Assembly (NCBI RefSeq): GCF_001663175.1
Contig: NZ_CP016033.1
Coordinates: forward strand, 2,232,001-2,296,000
Length of the DNA: 64,000 bases
From: Erythrobacter neustonensis
GTDB lineage: Bacteria > Pseudomonadota > Alphaproteobacteria > Sphingomonadales > Sphingomonadaceae
Direction: 5' to 3'
In this document: positions 15,444 to 24,635 of the stretch, piece by piece
Position numbering within the stretch: position 1 is the stretch's first letter
How the letters are laid out: the number at the start of each line of letters is the position of its first letter
Notes under the pieces: generated by a model
Told to the model about the DNA's origin: nothing
What the model saw: the letters and a program-made list of their open reading frames with translations, nothing else
Databases searched by the model: none
Translations under genes and position numbers: made by a program

Positions 15444-17284
15444 CCCTCGACCATTTCCGCCAGCATCAGCCAGCGTTCCTCTGCCGCGTCCTTTTCCGCC
15501 CGCGCGTTCGCCACCCCGGTGCTGATCGTCGCAAACCGCGCCGGGTCTTTGGTGTAGAGTTCGGGATCGCTCAGCAGCGCCTCGCCCTTGGCAATCGCGG
15601 CTTCGAGTTCCTCGATCCGCGCAGGCAGGATTTCGTAATCGCGCTGATCCTTGTAGGTCAATTTCGGTGCTGCGGCGGGTTTTGTAGGAACGGGTTTTTG
15701 CCCCCCTCTAGACCCCGTCTCGAACCCACCTTGACCCGCTTTGGACCCCGTTTTGCCTCCCGCTGGCGGCGCTTTGCGGCGCGCTTCCCAATCGGCGTAT
15801 CCGCCCGCGACGATATCCACCTTGCCCGATCCGTCGAGCCCCAGCGTGATCGTGACCGTGCGGTCGAGGAAGTCGCGGTCGTGGCTGACGATCAGCACGG
15901 TGCCGTCGAAATCGGCGATGACTTCTTGAAGCAGATCAAGCGTTTCCAGATCGAGGTCGTTGGTCGGCTCGTCGAGCACAAGCAGGTTCGCGGTGCGCGC
16001 AAATTCGCGCGCGAGCAGCAGACGCGAGCGTTCGCCGCCCGACAGAATACCGACCTTGGTATCGACGAGGCCCGGATCGAATAGGAAATCCTTGAGATAG
16101 GCCATCACGTGCTTGCGCACCCCGCGCACATCGATCCAGTCGCCGCCCTCGGCAATGATCTGCCGCACCGTCGCATCGGGCGCGAGCAGCTTGCGCTGCT
16201 GGTCGATCATCACCCCGGTCAGCGTGCGGGCATGGGTGACGGAGCCGGTATCGCTCTCGATTTCGCGGGTGAGCAGTTTCAGCAAGGTGGTCTTGCCTGC
16301 GCCGTTCGATCCGACGATGCCGATGCGGTCGCCGTTCTGGATCCGCAGCGAGAACGGCTTGATGATCGCGCGTGTCCCGTAAGTCTTTGAAATATTGTCC
16401 GCGACAATCACTGACTTGGATTTGAAATCGGCATCGCTGGCGAGCTTTAGTTTGGCGGTGCCGGCACCCGAGATCATCGCGGCGCGCACTTCGCGCATCT
16501 GGTAGAGTTTCTCCAGCCGGCCCTGATTGCGCTTGCGCCGCGCGGTCACCCCGCGTTCGAGCCAGTGCGCTTCGAGCTTCAGCTTGGCATCGAGCCGATC
16601 GGCATTGCGCGCCTCTTCGGCATAGACGGTTTCCTCCCACGCCTCGTATCCGCCAAAGCCCACTTCCTTGCGCCGCAGCGTCCCCCGGTCGAGCCACAAG
16701 GTCGCGCGCGTCAGCCGGGTCAGGAAGGTGCGGTCGTGGGAAATGGTGATGAAGGCCCCGCGGTAACGCGACAGCCAGTCCTCAAGCCAGTCGATCGCGG
16801 CCAGATCGAGGTGGTTGGTCGGCTCGTCGAGCAGGATGAGGTCCGGGTCCTGCGCCAGCGCGCGGGCGAGCGCGGCGCGGCGCTTCTCGCCCCCGCTCGC
16901 GGTGGCGGCCTCGCGGGTCAGGTCGATCCCGAGCTGACCGGCAATGGCTTCCACCTCATGCGCTGCGGGCGCATCGTCGCCGCCGATCGCAAAGTCCATC
17001 AGCGTGGCGAAGGGGGTGAAATCGGGATCTTGTTCGAGGAACACCAGCCGCGTTCCTGGCTTGATCCGGCGCTCCCCCCGGTCGGCATCGATCTGCCCGG
17101 CGATCAGCCGCAGCAGCGTTGTCTTGCCCGCGCCATTGCGTCCGATCAGCGCGAGCCGATCGCCCGGCAGGACATGCAGATCGATCGGCGCCGCGCCGCT
17201 GGTGGGTGTCGGCCCGCCGAACAGCCAGCGCCCCCCCTGTTGCAATGCGAGACCTTCGAACGAGAAAATTGGGGGCTGTGCCAT
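15440..17284 (-). CDS. ABC-F family ATPase, Uup-like
   Basis: This soluble tandem ABC ATPase acts on ribosomes or, as Uup, in DNA-branch and ribosome quality roles. It has 614 residues. The first cassette has GRNGAGKTTLL, ASGGEKRR and DEPTNHLD. The second has GSNGAGKTTLLKLL, LSGGERSRL and DEPTNDLD. A C-terminal coiled coil of about 70 residues follows a low-complexity Gly/Lys linker encoded around 15670-15780. The start ATG 17284 (MAQPPIFSFEG) fits the family; a longer frame to 17356 looks spurious. The linker DNA contains a G-rich motif repeated elsewhere in this window. The downstream UDG gene overlaps by 4 nt. Confidence 0.92.
   Translation of the reverse strand: MAQPPIFSFEGLALQQGGRWLFGGPTPTSGAAPIDLHVLPGDRLALIGRNGAGKTTLLRLIAGQIDADRGERRIKPGTRLVFLEQDPDFTPFATLMDFAIGGDDAPAAHEVEAIAGQLGIDLTREAATASGGEKRRAALARALAQDPDLILLDEPTNHLDLAAIDWLEDWLSRYRGAFITISHDRTFLTRLTRATLWLDRGTLRRKEVGFGGYEAWEETVYAEEARNADRLDAKLKLEAHWLERGVTARRKRNQGRLEKLYQMREVRAAMISGAGTAKLKLASDADFKSKSVIVADNISKTYGTRAIIKPFSLRIQNGDRIGIVGSNGAGKTTLLKLLTREIESDTGSVTHARTLTGVMIDQQRKLLAPDATVRQIIAEGGDWIDVRGVRKHVMAYLKDFLFDPGLVDTKVGILSGGERSRLLLAREFARTANLLVLDEPTNDLDLETLDLLQEVIADFDGTVLIVSHDRDFLDRTVTITLGLDGSGKVDIVAGGYADWEARRKAPPAGGKTGSKAGQGGFETGSRGGQKPVPTKPAAAPKLTYKDQRDYEILPARIEELEAAIAKGEALLSDPELYTKDPARFATISTGVANARAEKDAAEERWLMLAEMVEG
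15692..15717 (-). repeat. G-rich dispersed motif, copy A (inside the ABC-F linker)
   Basis: Read on the minus strand, CGGGGTCTAGAGGGGGG and a following run of A then CCC match the copy at 32554-32579 at almost every base. Here it encodes part of the flexible linker between the second ATPase cassette and the coiled coil, a place that tolerates insertions. Confidence 0.45.
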
Positions 17285-17409
17285 AGGCGGAGCACGTAAG
17301 GGCTGGCGGCCATCGCCACAAGGGCAGGGAACATGTGACCGCCCGGTCCGGTTCAACCGCCAGAAAGCCGAGCCGTGTCAGGCACGAGGCGAACCGGAGG
17401 AATGCCCCA

Positions 17410-18150
17410 ATGAAATCAGTGACTATCCTTGCCGCCGCATCGGCGATGTCCATCTCCGCAGCCGCAGCCGCTGCACCGCAGGTCGATATCGCCGCGACCG
17501 GCCCCGTGGTCGAACTGACCGTCTTCGAAAACGTCGAGATCGCGCCCGACACCTCCACGATCGGTGCCGGCGTCAGCACCGAGGCTACGACTGCGACTAA
17601 AGCCCTGCGTCTGAATTCGGTCGAAATGAAGAAGGTGGTCGACCGGATCAAATCGCTCGGGATTGCCGCGCGCGATATCCAGACCACCGGCATCAATCTC
17701 AACCCGCGCTACGATTACGACCAGACCACGCAGCGCCAGATTTTCCGCGGCTATCAGGCATCGAACCGCGTCAGCGTCAAATTGCGCAAGGTCGCCGATA
17801 CGGGCCGCGTGCTCGATGCGCTGGTCGCCGCGGGTGCGACCGATCTGAATGGCCCGACCTTCAGCATTGACGATGATACCGCCGCCAAGAAGCAGGCGCG
17901 CGAACGTGCCGTTGCGCGCGCCACCGCGCAGGCCAAGGATTATGCCGGTATGTTCGGCTATTCGGGCGCCCGCGTCTTGGCGATCAACGAAAGCCTGACC
18001 GGGATGCCGATGCCGTTCGAATCGGCAAAGATGCGCGTCGTTTCGGCAGATGTCTCTGCGCCGGTTGCCCCGGTCGAGCCGGGGATGGTCTCCGCAGGCG
18101 TGACTGTGACCGTCACCTTCGAGCTGACGGGAGCACCTGCCGCGCGATAA
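17410..18150 (+). CDS. SIMPL domain-containing (DUF541) periplasmic protein
   Basis: This is a secreted protein of 246 residues. A signal peptide (MKSVTILAAASAMSISAAAA) leads into a SIMPL/DUF541 domain over most of the length, including ATGPVVELTVFENVEIAPD and IKSLGIAARDIQTTGINL. Family members are periplasmic or outer-membrane-associated, with poorly defined roles in oxidative stress or envelope maintenance. ATG 17410 is chosen because GGAGG lies 9 nt upstream and the signal peptide starts there. It is divergent from the ABC-F gene and 47 nt from the PepSY-like gene. Confidence 0.88.
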   Translation: MKSVTILAAASAMSISAAAAAAPQVDIAATGPVVELTVFENVEIAPDTSTIGAGVSTEATTATKALRLNSVEMKKVVDRIKSLGIAARDIQTTGINLNPRYDYDQTTQRQIFRGYQASNRVSVKLRKVADTGRVLDALVAAGATDLNGPTFSIDDDTAAKKQARERAVARATAQAKDYAGMFGYSGARVLAINESLTGMPMPFESAKMRVVSADVSAPVAPVEPGMVSAGVTVTVTFELTGAPAAR

Positions 18151-18197
18151 GCCATTCACGGCTTGTTCAATGGCCGGGGGGTAGGCATGGTTCTGTC

Positions 18198-18509
18198 ATG
18201 AATGCTCCCCGCGCCTCGCTGCGAATTTCGCTTGCTCTTCTCGCCCTGATCGGCGCGCCTGCCATGGCGCAGAAGGATCAGCCGCGCGGTGACCAAGGCG
18301 AAGCGCGGCGCGAGCTTCAGGCCGGCACGATCATGCGCTCGAGCGAGATCGAGGCGCGCATCCTGCCTGCGATGCGCGGGGCTGAATATCTCGGATTTGC
18401 CTACGATTCGACCGCGCGCGCCTACCGCTTGAAGTTCATCAAGGATGGCCGTGTCACCTATGTCGATGTCGATGCCCGCACGGGCAGGGTTATCGGGCGC
18501 TCTCGCTGA
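18198..18509 (+). CDS. Small secreted PepSY-like protein upstream of a two-component system
   Basis: This protein has 103 residues. A signal peptide ends near APAMAQ (residue 25), a polar basic stretch follows, then a PepSY-like unit: EIEARILPAMRGAEYLG, YRLKFIKDGRVTYVDVDARTG. The pattern of a helix followed by a strand pair ending DARTGRVIG is typical of PepSY domains. PepSY and similar small periplasmic proteins can inhibit or sense for nearby regulators, such as FeuN with FeuPQ. Its place 105 nt before a response regulator suggests such a role, which is inference. Confidence 0.75.
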   Translation: MNAPRASLRISLALLALIGAPAMAQKDQPRGDQGEARRELQAGTIMRSSEIEARILPAMRGAEYLGFAYDSTARAYRLKFIKDGRVTYVDVDARTGRVIGRSR

Positions 18510-18527
18510 CAACGTGCCGGGGACAGT

Positions 18528-18542
18528 CGGCAAGGATTGCCG
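18528..18542. promoter_or_regulatory. Inverted repeat 1 upstream of the response regulator
   Basis: CGGCAA and TTGCCG form a perfect 6-bp inverted repeat around GGA, 18 nt after the PepSY-gene stop. It could be an operator or a weak 3' hairpin. A second repeat lies 10 nt further on. Confidence 0.3.
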
Positions 18543-18552
18543 TCAGCCTTGC

Positions 18553-18570
18553 TTGACGCATTCGCGTCAA
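18553..18570. promoter_or_regulatory. Inverted repeat 2 upstream of the response regulator
   Basis: TTGACGC (18553-18559) and GCGTCAA (18564-18570) are a perfect 7-bp inverted repeat with an ATTC spacer, 44 nt before the response-regulator ATG. TTGACG also resembles a -35 element. It is a candidate control site for the two-component operon. Confidence 0.4.
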
Positions 18571-18614
18571 TCGCGCACCAACCCGGCCAACGTTAATCAG
18601 GAAACCGGATCCTC

Positions 18615-19292
18615 ATGCGCATTCTGATCGTCGAAGACGAACCCACCCTTGGCGCACAGCTCAAGTCGACACTTGAAGGCCAGGGCTACGCGGTCGACCT
18701 GTCGGTCGATGGCGAGGACGGGCATTTTATGGGTTCGACCGAGGATTATGATGCGGTCGTGCTCGATCTGGGGCTGCCGGAAATCGACGGATTGAGCGTG
18801 CTGGGCATGTGGCGCCGCGAGGGGCGCGCCTTCCCGGTGCTGGTGCTGACCGCGCGCGATTCGTGGAGCGACAAGGTCGCCGGGCTTGATGCAGGCGCGG
18901 ACGATTACCTCGCCAAGCCGTTCCAGACCGAAGAACTGATCGCCCGTCTGCGCGCGTTGATCCGCCGCGCATCGGGCAATACGTCCTCCGAACTCACCGC
19001 AGGCGACGTGCGGCTGGACACCCGTTCTGGCCGCGTGACGCTGGCGGGCGAGCCGGTCAAGCTGACCGCGCAGGAATACAAATTGCTGAGCTACCTGATG
19101 CACCACAAGGGCAAGGTCGTCAGCCGCACCGAATTGATCGAACATATCTACGATCAGGATTTCGACCGCGATTCGAACACGATCGAAGTCTTCGTCACCC
19201 GTATTCGCAAGAAGCTGGGTGCAGACGTGATTACGACCATCCGTGGCCTCGGTTACAGCCTCGACGACCCCGCCGATCAGCCGCGCGCCTGA
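18615..19292 (+). CDS. Two-component response regulator, OmpR/PhoP family
   Basis: This is a DNA-binding regulator of 225 residues. The receiver domain (1-115) has acidic-pocket residues in VEDEP, the phospho-acceptor Asp51 in VVLDLGLPEIDG, Thr79 and Lys101 (YLAKPF). The C-terminal winged helix (about 128-220) contains LTAQEYKLLSYLMHH and a DSNTIEVFVTRIRKKL recognition helix. The kinase gene begins inside its 3' end with a 50-nt overlap. Sequence style is nearest to PhoP/FeuP regulators; the stimulus is unknown. Confidence 0.94.
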   Translation: MRILIVEDEPTLGAQLKSTLEGQGYAVDLSVDGEDGHFMGSTEDYDAVVLDLGLPEIDGLSVLGMWRREGRAFPVLVLTARDSWSDKVAGLDAGADDYLAKPFQTEELIARLRALIRRASGNTSSELTAGDVRLDTRSGRVTLAGEPVKLTAQEYKLLSYLMHHKGKVVSRTELIEHIYDQDFDRDSNTIEVFVTRIRKKLGADVITTIRGLGYSLDDPADQPRA

Positions 19293-20754
19293 TCCGGCTT
19301 CCGGCGGCGGCGATCGTTCCGCTTCTCCGCTCGGTGGCGGGGACGGCCTCGGTGCGCCCGCCGACGATCTGACACACCCGCCGCAGCCGCGCGCCAGCCT
19401 TGCGCGGCGCATGGGGTTGATCGCTGCCGGGTGGATTTCGGTTCTCTTGCTGGGCGGCGGCATCGCGCTTGAACGCACGCTCACCAGCCAGGTCGAAGCC
19501 AACTTCGACGAACAGCTCGATTACCAGCTGACCGCGATGATCGCGTCGGCCGAGATCGATGCCAGCGGCGAGGTATGGTTCTATCGCACGCTGGGCGATC
19601 AACGTTTTCTTGAGCCGGGCAGCGGGCTTTACTGGCAGATATCGGGCGGCAACTACGAACCCTGGCCCTCGCGCAGCCTGTGGGACCGGACGCTCAAGTT
19701 GCAGGGGATGGACGCCAAGGCCGGCCATTTCGACAGCGATGTTCACGTCTATGATTCGGACCAGTTCGCAGGCGAACCGCTGCGGATCGCCGAGCGCACC
19801 GTGATCCTCCCGGGCAGCGAGACGCGCTGGACCTTCGCGGTTGCCAGCGCAACCGAACAGATGGACGCGCAGGTCAGCCGGGTGCGGCTGATCCTGATCT
19901 GGAGCTTTGCGGTGCTGGGCCTTGGCCTGCTTTTGATGGCGCTGATGCAGGTGCGCTATGGCCTCTCGCCGCTCCGCCGCGTGCGCGCCGCGATCCAGAA
20001 CCTGCGCACCACCGGCGCGGGCCGGATCACCGAGCCATTGCCGCTCGAAGTGCAGCCGCTGGTCGACGAACTGAACGCGCTGCTCGAACATTCAGAGCAT
20101 CAGGCCGAAGAGGCCCGCCGCCACGCCGGCAATCTTGCGCATGCTCTCAAGACCCCGCTGACCGTGCTCACCAACGCGGCCACCGCGCGCGCGCCCGATC
20201 TGGGGGAAGCGGTAATGCGCGAGACGCGGACGATGCAGCGCCACGTCGATCACCACCTGGCGCGCGCCCGCGCGGTGGGGCGCCGCGCGGTGGGCCATGC
20301 GCGCACCAATGTCCGCGACAGCGCCGAAGCCGTGCGCCGTGCGGTCGAGCGGCTCTATCCCGAAGGCCGCCTCGATATCGCGGGCGGCCGCGATGCGATG
20401 GTCTCGCTCGAACGGCAGGATCTGGACGAGCTGCTCGGCAATCTGATCGAGAATGCGGCCAAATATGGTGGCGGGTCGGTGTTCGTGACGATCGACCCCG
20501 ACGAAGCCGAGGCACCGCAGGATCCCGGGATGTGTCTGATCTGGGTCGAGGATGACGGCACCGGCATCCCTGAGGCTGAGCGCGTGCGGATCTTCGATCG
20601 CGGCGCAAGGCTCGACACGGGCAAGCCCGGGACCGGTCTTGGCCTTGCGATCGTGCGCGATGTCGCAGAAATCTACGGTGGCAGCGTCACACTCGGCACC
20701 AGCGAGGACCTGGGCGGCCTGCTTGTCGAACTACGCCTGCCGCGCGCCAGCTGA
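19243..20754 (+). CDS. Sensor histidine kinase, PhoQ/FeuQ-like
   Basis: This membrane kinase partners the upstream regulator and has up to 503 residues. TM1 is at about 57-77, a periplasmic sensor domain at about 80-212, TM2 at about 214-236 and a HAMP-like linker follows. The HisKA box is GNLAHALKTPL with His300. The ATPase core has N box LIENAAKYGG, a DDGTGIP G1 box and GTGLGLAIV G2 box. The first in-frame start is GTG 19243, which gives a long low-complexity N-terminus. A later start near 19400 is equally possible, so the exact start is uncertain. Confidence 0.92.
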   Translation: MASVTASTTPPISRAPDPASGGGDRSASPLGGGDGLGAPADDLTHPPQPRASLARRMGLIAAGWISVLLLGGGIALERTLTSQVEANFDEQLDYQLTAMIASAEIDASGEVWFYRTLGDQRFLEPGSGLYWQISGGNYEPWPSRSLWDRTLKLQGMDAKAGHFDSDVHVYDSDQFAGEPLRIAERTVILPGSETRWTFAVASATEQMDAQVSRVRLILIWSFAVLGLGLLLMALMQVRYGLSPLRRVRAAIQNLRTTGAGRITEPLPLEVQPLVDELNALLEHSEHQAEEARRHAGNLAHALKTPLTVLTNAATARAPDLGEAVMRETRTMQRHVDHHLARARAVGRRAVGHARTNVRDSAEAVRRAVERLYPEGRLDIAGGRDAMVSLERQDLDELLGNLIENAAKYGGGSVFVTIDPDEAEAPQDPGMCLIWVEDDGTGIPEAERVRIFDRGARLDTGKPGTGLGLAIVRDVAEIYGGSVTLGTSEDLGGLLVELRLPRAS

Positions 20755-20763
20755 AATCCCGGT

Positions 20764-21084
20764 TCAGCCCGCGGCGGCGCGTTCGTGGTGACGGATCACC
20801 TCGTCGATGATGAAGCGCAGGAATTTTTCGGAAAATTCGGGATCGAGATCGGCGTCTTCCGACAACTTGCGCAGCCGTGCGATCTGGCGTGCCTCGCGTT
20901 CGGGATCGGCAGGCGGCAGTGTGGCGCGTGCCTTGTATTCGCCCACTGCCTGCGTGATCCGGAAACGTTCGGCGAGCATATGGATGATCGCGGCGTCGAT
21001 ATTGTCGATGCTCTTGCGAAACGCCGCCAGCACCGCATCGGGCGCGTGTTCGGGCAGGGGCGAGGCTTGCGGATCATGCGGCAT
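20764..21084 (-). CDS. Chorismate mutase (AroQ class, monofunctional)
   Basis: This enzyme rearranges chorismate to prephenate for phenylalanine and tyrosine synthesis. It has 106 residues, the size of the all-helical AroQ-class domain. Helix 1 carries FRKSIDNIDAAIIHMLAERF, and the active-site Arg/Lys region reads RITQAVGEYKARA. PERE and LRKLSEDADLDPEF follow. ATG 21084 is chosen over longer frames because this is where family similarity begins. It faces the kinase end and diverges from the polyprenyl synthase gene. Confidence 0.9.
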   Translation of the reverse strand: MPHDPQASPLPEHAPDAVLAAFRKSIDNIDAAIIHMLAERFRITQAVGEYKARATLPPADPEREARQIARLRKLSEDADLDPEFSEKFLRFIIDEVIRHHERAAAG

Positions 21085-21153
21085 GGAACGCAAAACTAGC
21101 AGCAATTCTGCGCTTGCCAAGCACGCGCGGCCCGCCCTAGAGCCGCAAGCAGC

Positions 21154-22164
21154 ATGAGTGCCGACATCCTCCCTATGCCCCGCAAGGCGCCGACACTCGA
21201 CCCGATGCTGTCCTTGACGGCCGGCGGCATGAATTCGGTCAACGCGGTCATCCTCGACCGGATGCAAAGCGAAATTCCGTTGATCCCGCGTCTTGCTGGC
21301 CACCTGATCAGCGGTGGGGGCAAGCGGCTGCGCCCGATGCTCACCCTCGCAGGTGCCGAACTGGTGGGCTACAAGGGCACGCGCCATCACAAGCTCGCCG
21401 CGGCGGTCGAGTTCATCCACACCGCAACGCTGCTGCACGACGATGTGGTCGACGGCAGTGAACTTCGGCGAGGCAAGGCGGCGGCCAACATCATTTTCGG
21501 CAATCCCGCCACCGTTCTCGTCGGCGACTTCCTGTTCAGCCGCGCGTTCGAACTGATGACCGAGGACGGCTCCTTGCGCGTCCTGTCAATCCTGTCGCGC
21601 GCCAGTGCGGTGATCGCCGAGGGCGAAGTGTCGCAGCTTTCCGCACAGCGCCAGATTGCGACCAGCGAAGAGCAATATCTCCACATCATCGGCGCCAAGA
21701 CCGCCGCACTGTTCGCCGCCGCCAGTCAGATCGCCGCCGTGGTTGCGGAATGCTCGGACGAGCAGGAGCGTGCGCTCGAGGCCTATGGCCGCAACCTTGG
21801 CGTGGCCTTCCAGCTCGTCGACGATGCGATCGATTACGATTCCGACGCCGCCGAAATGGGCAAGGATCAGGGCGACGATTTCCGCGAAGGCAAGATGACG
21901 CTGCCGGTGATCCTCGCCTATGCGCGCGGGAACGAGGAAGAACGCAAGTTCTGGAAAGATGCGATCATCGGCCATCGCACGTCCGATGATGACCTCGCCC
22001 ACGCGATCCGATTGATCGGCAAGCACAATGCGCTCGCCGATACGCGGGAACGCGCGCGCCTTTTCGCGCAGCGCGCGATCGATGCGATCGCGATCTTCCC
22101 GGATTCCAAGGCGCGCGCGGCAATGGCCGAAGCGGCGCAATTCGCGGTCGCACGGGGCCACTGA
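21154..22164 (+). CDS. Polyprenyl diphosphate synthase (octaprenyl/decaprenyl type)
   Basis: This trans-prenyltransferase builds the long isoprenoid tail of ubiquinone. It has 336 residues and is all-helical. The first aspartate-rich motif is LLHDDVVDGSELRRG, the second QLVDDAIDYDSD. GGGKRLRPML near residue 50 is the diphosphate-binding segment. Chain length cannot be fixed by reading alone; alphaproteobacteria commonly make Q10. hrpB follows after 20 nt. Confidence 0.93.
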   Translation: MSADILPMPRKAPTLDPMLSLTAGGMNSVNAVILDRMQSEIPLIPRLAGHLISGGGKRLRPMLTLAGAELVGYKGTRHHKLAAAVEFIHTATLLHDDVVDGSELRRGKAAANIIFGNPATVLVGDFLFSRAFELMTEDGSLRVLSILSRASAVIAEGEVSQLSAQRQIATSEEQYLHIIGAKTAALFAAASQIAAVVAECSDEQERALEAYGRNLGVAFQLVDDAIDYDSDAAEMGKDQGDDFREGKMTLPVILAYARGNEEERKFWKDAIIGHRTSDDDLAHAIRLIGKHNALADTRERARLFAQRAIDAIAIFPDSKARAAMAEAAQFAVARGH

Positions 22165-22184
22165 TCCGGCTATCGGGCGGGGCG

Positions 22185-24620
22185 ATGAGCCCGGTTCTTC
22201 CCATCCAGTCTGTCCTCCCGCAGATCCGTGCTGCGCTCGCCGAAACGGGTGCGGGGGTGCTGGTCGCGCCGCCGGGAGCCGGCAAGACGACGGCTGTCGC
22301 GCCCGATCTGCTGGGCGAGGCATGGTGCACCGGACAAATCATCCTCACCTCGCCGCGCCGTGTGGCTGCCCGCGCCGCAGCCGAGCGCATCGCGCAGATG
22401 CTCGGCGAGACACCCGGGCAGACGGTGGGTTACATCACCCGGCTCGACAGCAAGGTGTCAGACCGCACGCGTATCTTGGTCGTGACCGAGGCGATTCTGG
22501 TTAACCGGCTGGTCGATGATCCTGAACTGTCCGGGGTGTCGGCGGTGTTGTTCGACGAGGCGCACGAACGCAGCCTCGACAATGATCTGGGACTTGCACT
22601 GGCGCTCGAAACCCGCAGCATCCTGCGCGAGGATCTGCGCCTGCTCGTCATGTCCGCGACGATCGACGGCGCGCGGTTTGCGCGGCTGCTTGGCGGTGAT
22701 GCTGCCATCATCGAAAGTGAGGGGCGCAGTTTTCCGCTGACGATCAAATGGCTTGGCGGAGATGCCTCGCTCGGGATCGAGGATCGCATGGCATCCGCGA
22801 TCATGACGGCGTGGCGCAACGAAGAGGGCGATATCCTTGCCTTCCTCCCCGGGGTGCGCGAGATCGAGCGGGTGCGCGAACGGATCGAAGCGCGGCTGCC
22901 CGAAACCCCGGTTCATGCGCTTCACGGCCAGATCGATCCTGCTGCGCAGCGCGCCGCAATCCGCTGCGATCCCGAGGGGCGGCGACGCATCGTGCTCGCA
23001 ACCGCGATTGCCGAGACGTCGCTAACGCTCGACGGGGTGCGGGTCGTGGTGGACAGCGGGCTGGCGCGGCTTGCCGAATTCGACCGCGCGGCAGGCACTA
23101 CGCGTCTGGTGACGCGCCGCGCATCCCGCGCATCGGCAGCACAGCGCGCAGGCCGTGCGGCGCGGCAGGGGCCGGGCGTGGCCTACCGCCTGTGGGAAGA
23201 AGCCGGTCATGCCGGACTGCCCGAATTTGCTCCGCCCGAGATCCTTCAGGCCGATCTTGCGCCGCTGATGCTGCGGCTGGCGAAATGGGGGACCGCCGAT
23301 CCGGGGGCGCTGGCATGGCTCGATCCCCCGCCGGAGCCGTCCGTCGCGGCGGCGCGGCGCGCGCTTGAAGGTTTGGGAGCACTTGATGCAGGCGGGCGGA
23401 TCACCGCGCTGGGGCAAGCGGTTGCCGCGCTGCCGATGGCACCCGATCAGGCCGCCGCAGTGCTTCACGGCGCGGCGGCAGGGGTGGGCGACGATGCCGC
23501 GCGGCTGATCATGCTGCTGCAGGAACGCGGGCTTGGCGGGCGCGGAGAAGATCTGGCGCAGCGCCTGGCACGCTGGCGGGGCGAGAACAGCGCGCGCAGC
23601 AAGTCGGCGGCGGGGATTGCCCGCGGGTGGGCGGCGCAGGCACGCTCGCTTGCACAGGCGATCGGCGAAAGCCCGGCCACGGATGCGGCAGAGGCGCTTG
23701 CGCTCGCGCGGCCCGATTTCGTGGCACGCCGCCGCGACGCCACGGGCGAACATTGGCTGAGCGCAGGCGGACGCGGCTACATGCTTGATCCCGCCGCGCC
23801 GCTGGCCCGCGCGGAGTGGATCGTGATCGGCGATGCGCAAGGCCAGGCAAAGGGGGCGCGGATCACAGCTGGGGCCGAGATCGCGGCGGGACGGATTGCA
23901 ACGCTGTTTGCGGACGAACTACAGGAACGCGTGACAACGCGCTGGAATAGCGAGAAATCCCGCGTCGAGGCGCGGCGGGAGCGGCGGCTTGGCGCGATCG
24001 TGCTCGCCAGCGTTCCCGAGCCTTCGCCCGATCCCGCGCTGCTTGTGGATATCCTTGTCGAAAAGGCTCTGGAAAGACTGGGGGATATATTGCCCGCGGG
24101 GTTCCTGGCGCGCGCGCGCTTTGCAGGGATTGCCGCCTTGGCGCCCGATGCCTTGCGTGAAAGCGCCGACACGTGGCTCGCCCCGGTGCTGGCGGGGCGG
24201 CGCGATCTCGACTTGCCGCCCCACCGCCTTGCCGAGGCAGCGCTCGGCCTGCTCGACTGGAACGAACGCCAGCGGCTCGACAGCGCGGCACCGACGCATT
24301 TCATCTCGCCCGCCGATACCCGCCATGCGATCGATTATGCGGGCGATGACGCGCCAAGTGTCGAGGTGCGGGTGCAGGGCGTGTTCGGGCTCGACAGCCA
24401 GCCGATGATCGGCACCACGCCGTTGCTGCTGAAGCTGACCAGTCCGGGTGGGCGTCCCGTGCAATCGACCCGCGATCTGCCGGGCTTCTGGCGGGGCAGC
24501 TGGCGCGATGTAGTGAAAGACATGAAGGGCCGCTATCCCAAGCACCGCTGGCCCGATCAGCCGTGGCTCGAACGGCCGAGCATGAAGACGAAAAATGCCT
24601 TCAACCGCAGCGATTCGTGA
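22185..24620 (+). CDS. hrpB: ATP-dependent helicase HrpB
   Basis: This DEAH-box helicase has 811 residues. Walker A APPGAGKTT is at about 27-35 and the Walker B DEAH at about 125-128 within VLFDEAHERSLD. The SAT motif VMSATIDGARF follows, and the C-terminal helicase half includes QRAGRAARQGPG. The HrpB-specific C-terminus ends with KGRYPKHRWPDQPW. Its precise substrate in bacteria is not well established; RNA or nucleoprotein remodelling is likely. The gene sits tightly between the polyprenyl synthase and NDUFS4-like genes. Confidence 0.95.
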   Translation: MSPVLPIQSVLPQIRAALAETGAGVLVAPPGAGKTTAVAPDLLGEAWCTGQIILTSPRRVAARAAAERIAQMLGETPGQTVGYITRLDSKVSDRTRILVVTEAILVNRLVDDPELSGVSAVLFDEAHERSLDNDLGLALALETRSILREDLRLLVMSATIDGARFARLLGGDAAIIESEGRSFPLTIKWLGGDASLGIEDRMASAIMTAWRNEEGDILAFLPGVREIERVRERIEARLPETPVHALHGQIDPAAQRAAIRCDPEGRRRIVLATAIAETSLTLDGVRVVVDSGLARLAEFDRAAGTTRLVTRRASRASAAQRAGRAARQGPGVAYRLWEEAGHAGLPEFAPPEILQADLAPLMLRLAKWGTADPGALAWLDPPPEPSVAAARRALEGLGALDAGGRITALGQAVAALPMAPDQAAAVLHGAAAGVGDDAARLIMLLQERGLGGRGEDLAQRLARWRGENSARSKSAAGIARGWAAQARSLAQAIGESPATDAAEALALARPDFVARRRDATGEHWLSAGGRGYMLDPAAPLARAEWIVIGDAQGQAKGARITAGAEIAAGRIATLFADELQERVTTRWNSEKSRVEARRERRLGAIVLASVPEPSPDPALLVDILVEKALERLGDILPAGFLARARFAGIAALAPDALRESADTWLAPVLAGRRDLDLPPHRLAEAALGLLDWNERQRLDSAAPTHFISPADTRHAIDYAGDDAPSVEVRVQGVFGLDSQPMIGTTPLLLKLTSPGGRPVQSTRDLPGFWRGSWRDVVKDMKGRYPKHRWPDQPWLERPSMKTKNAFNRSDS

Positions 24621-24635
24621 TCTAAGGGGCACGGC

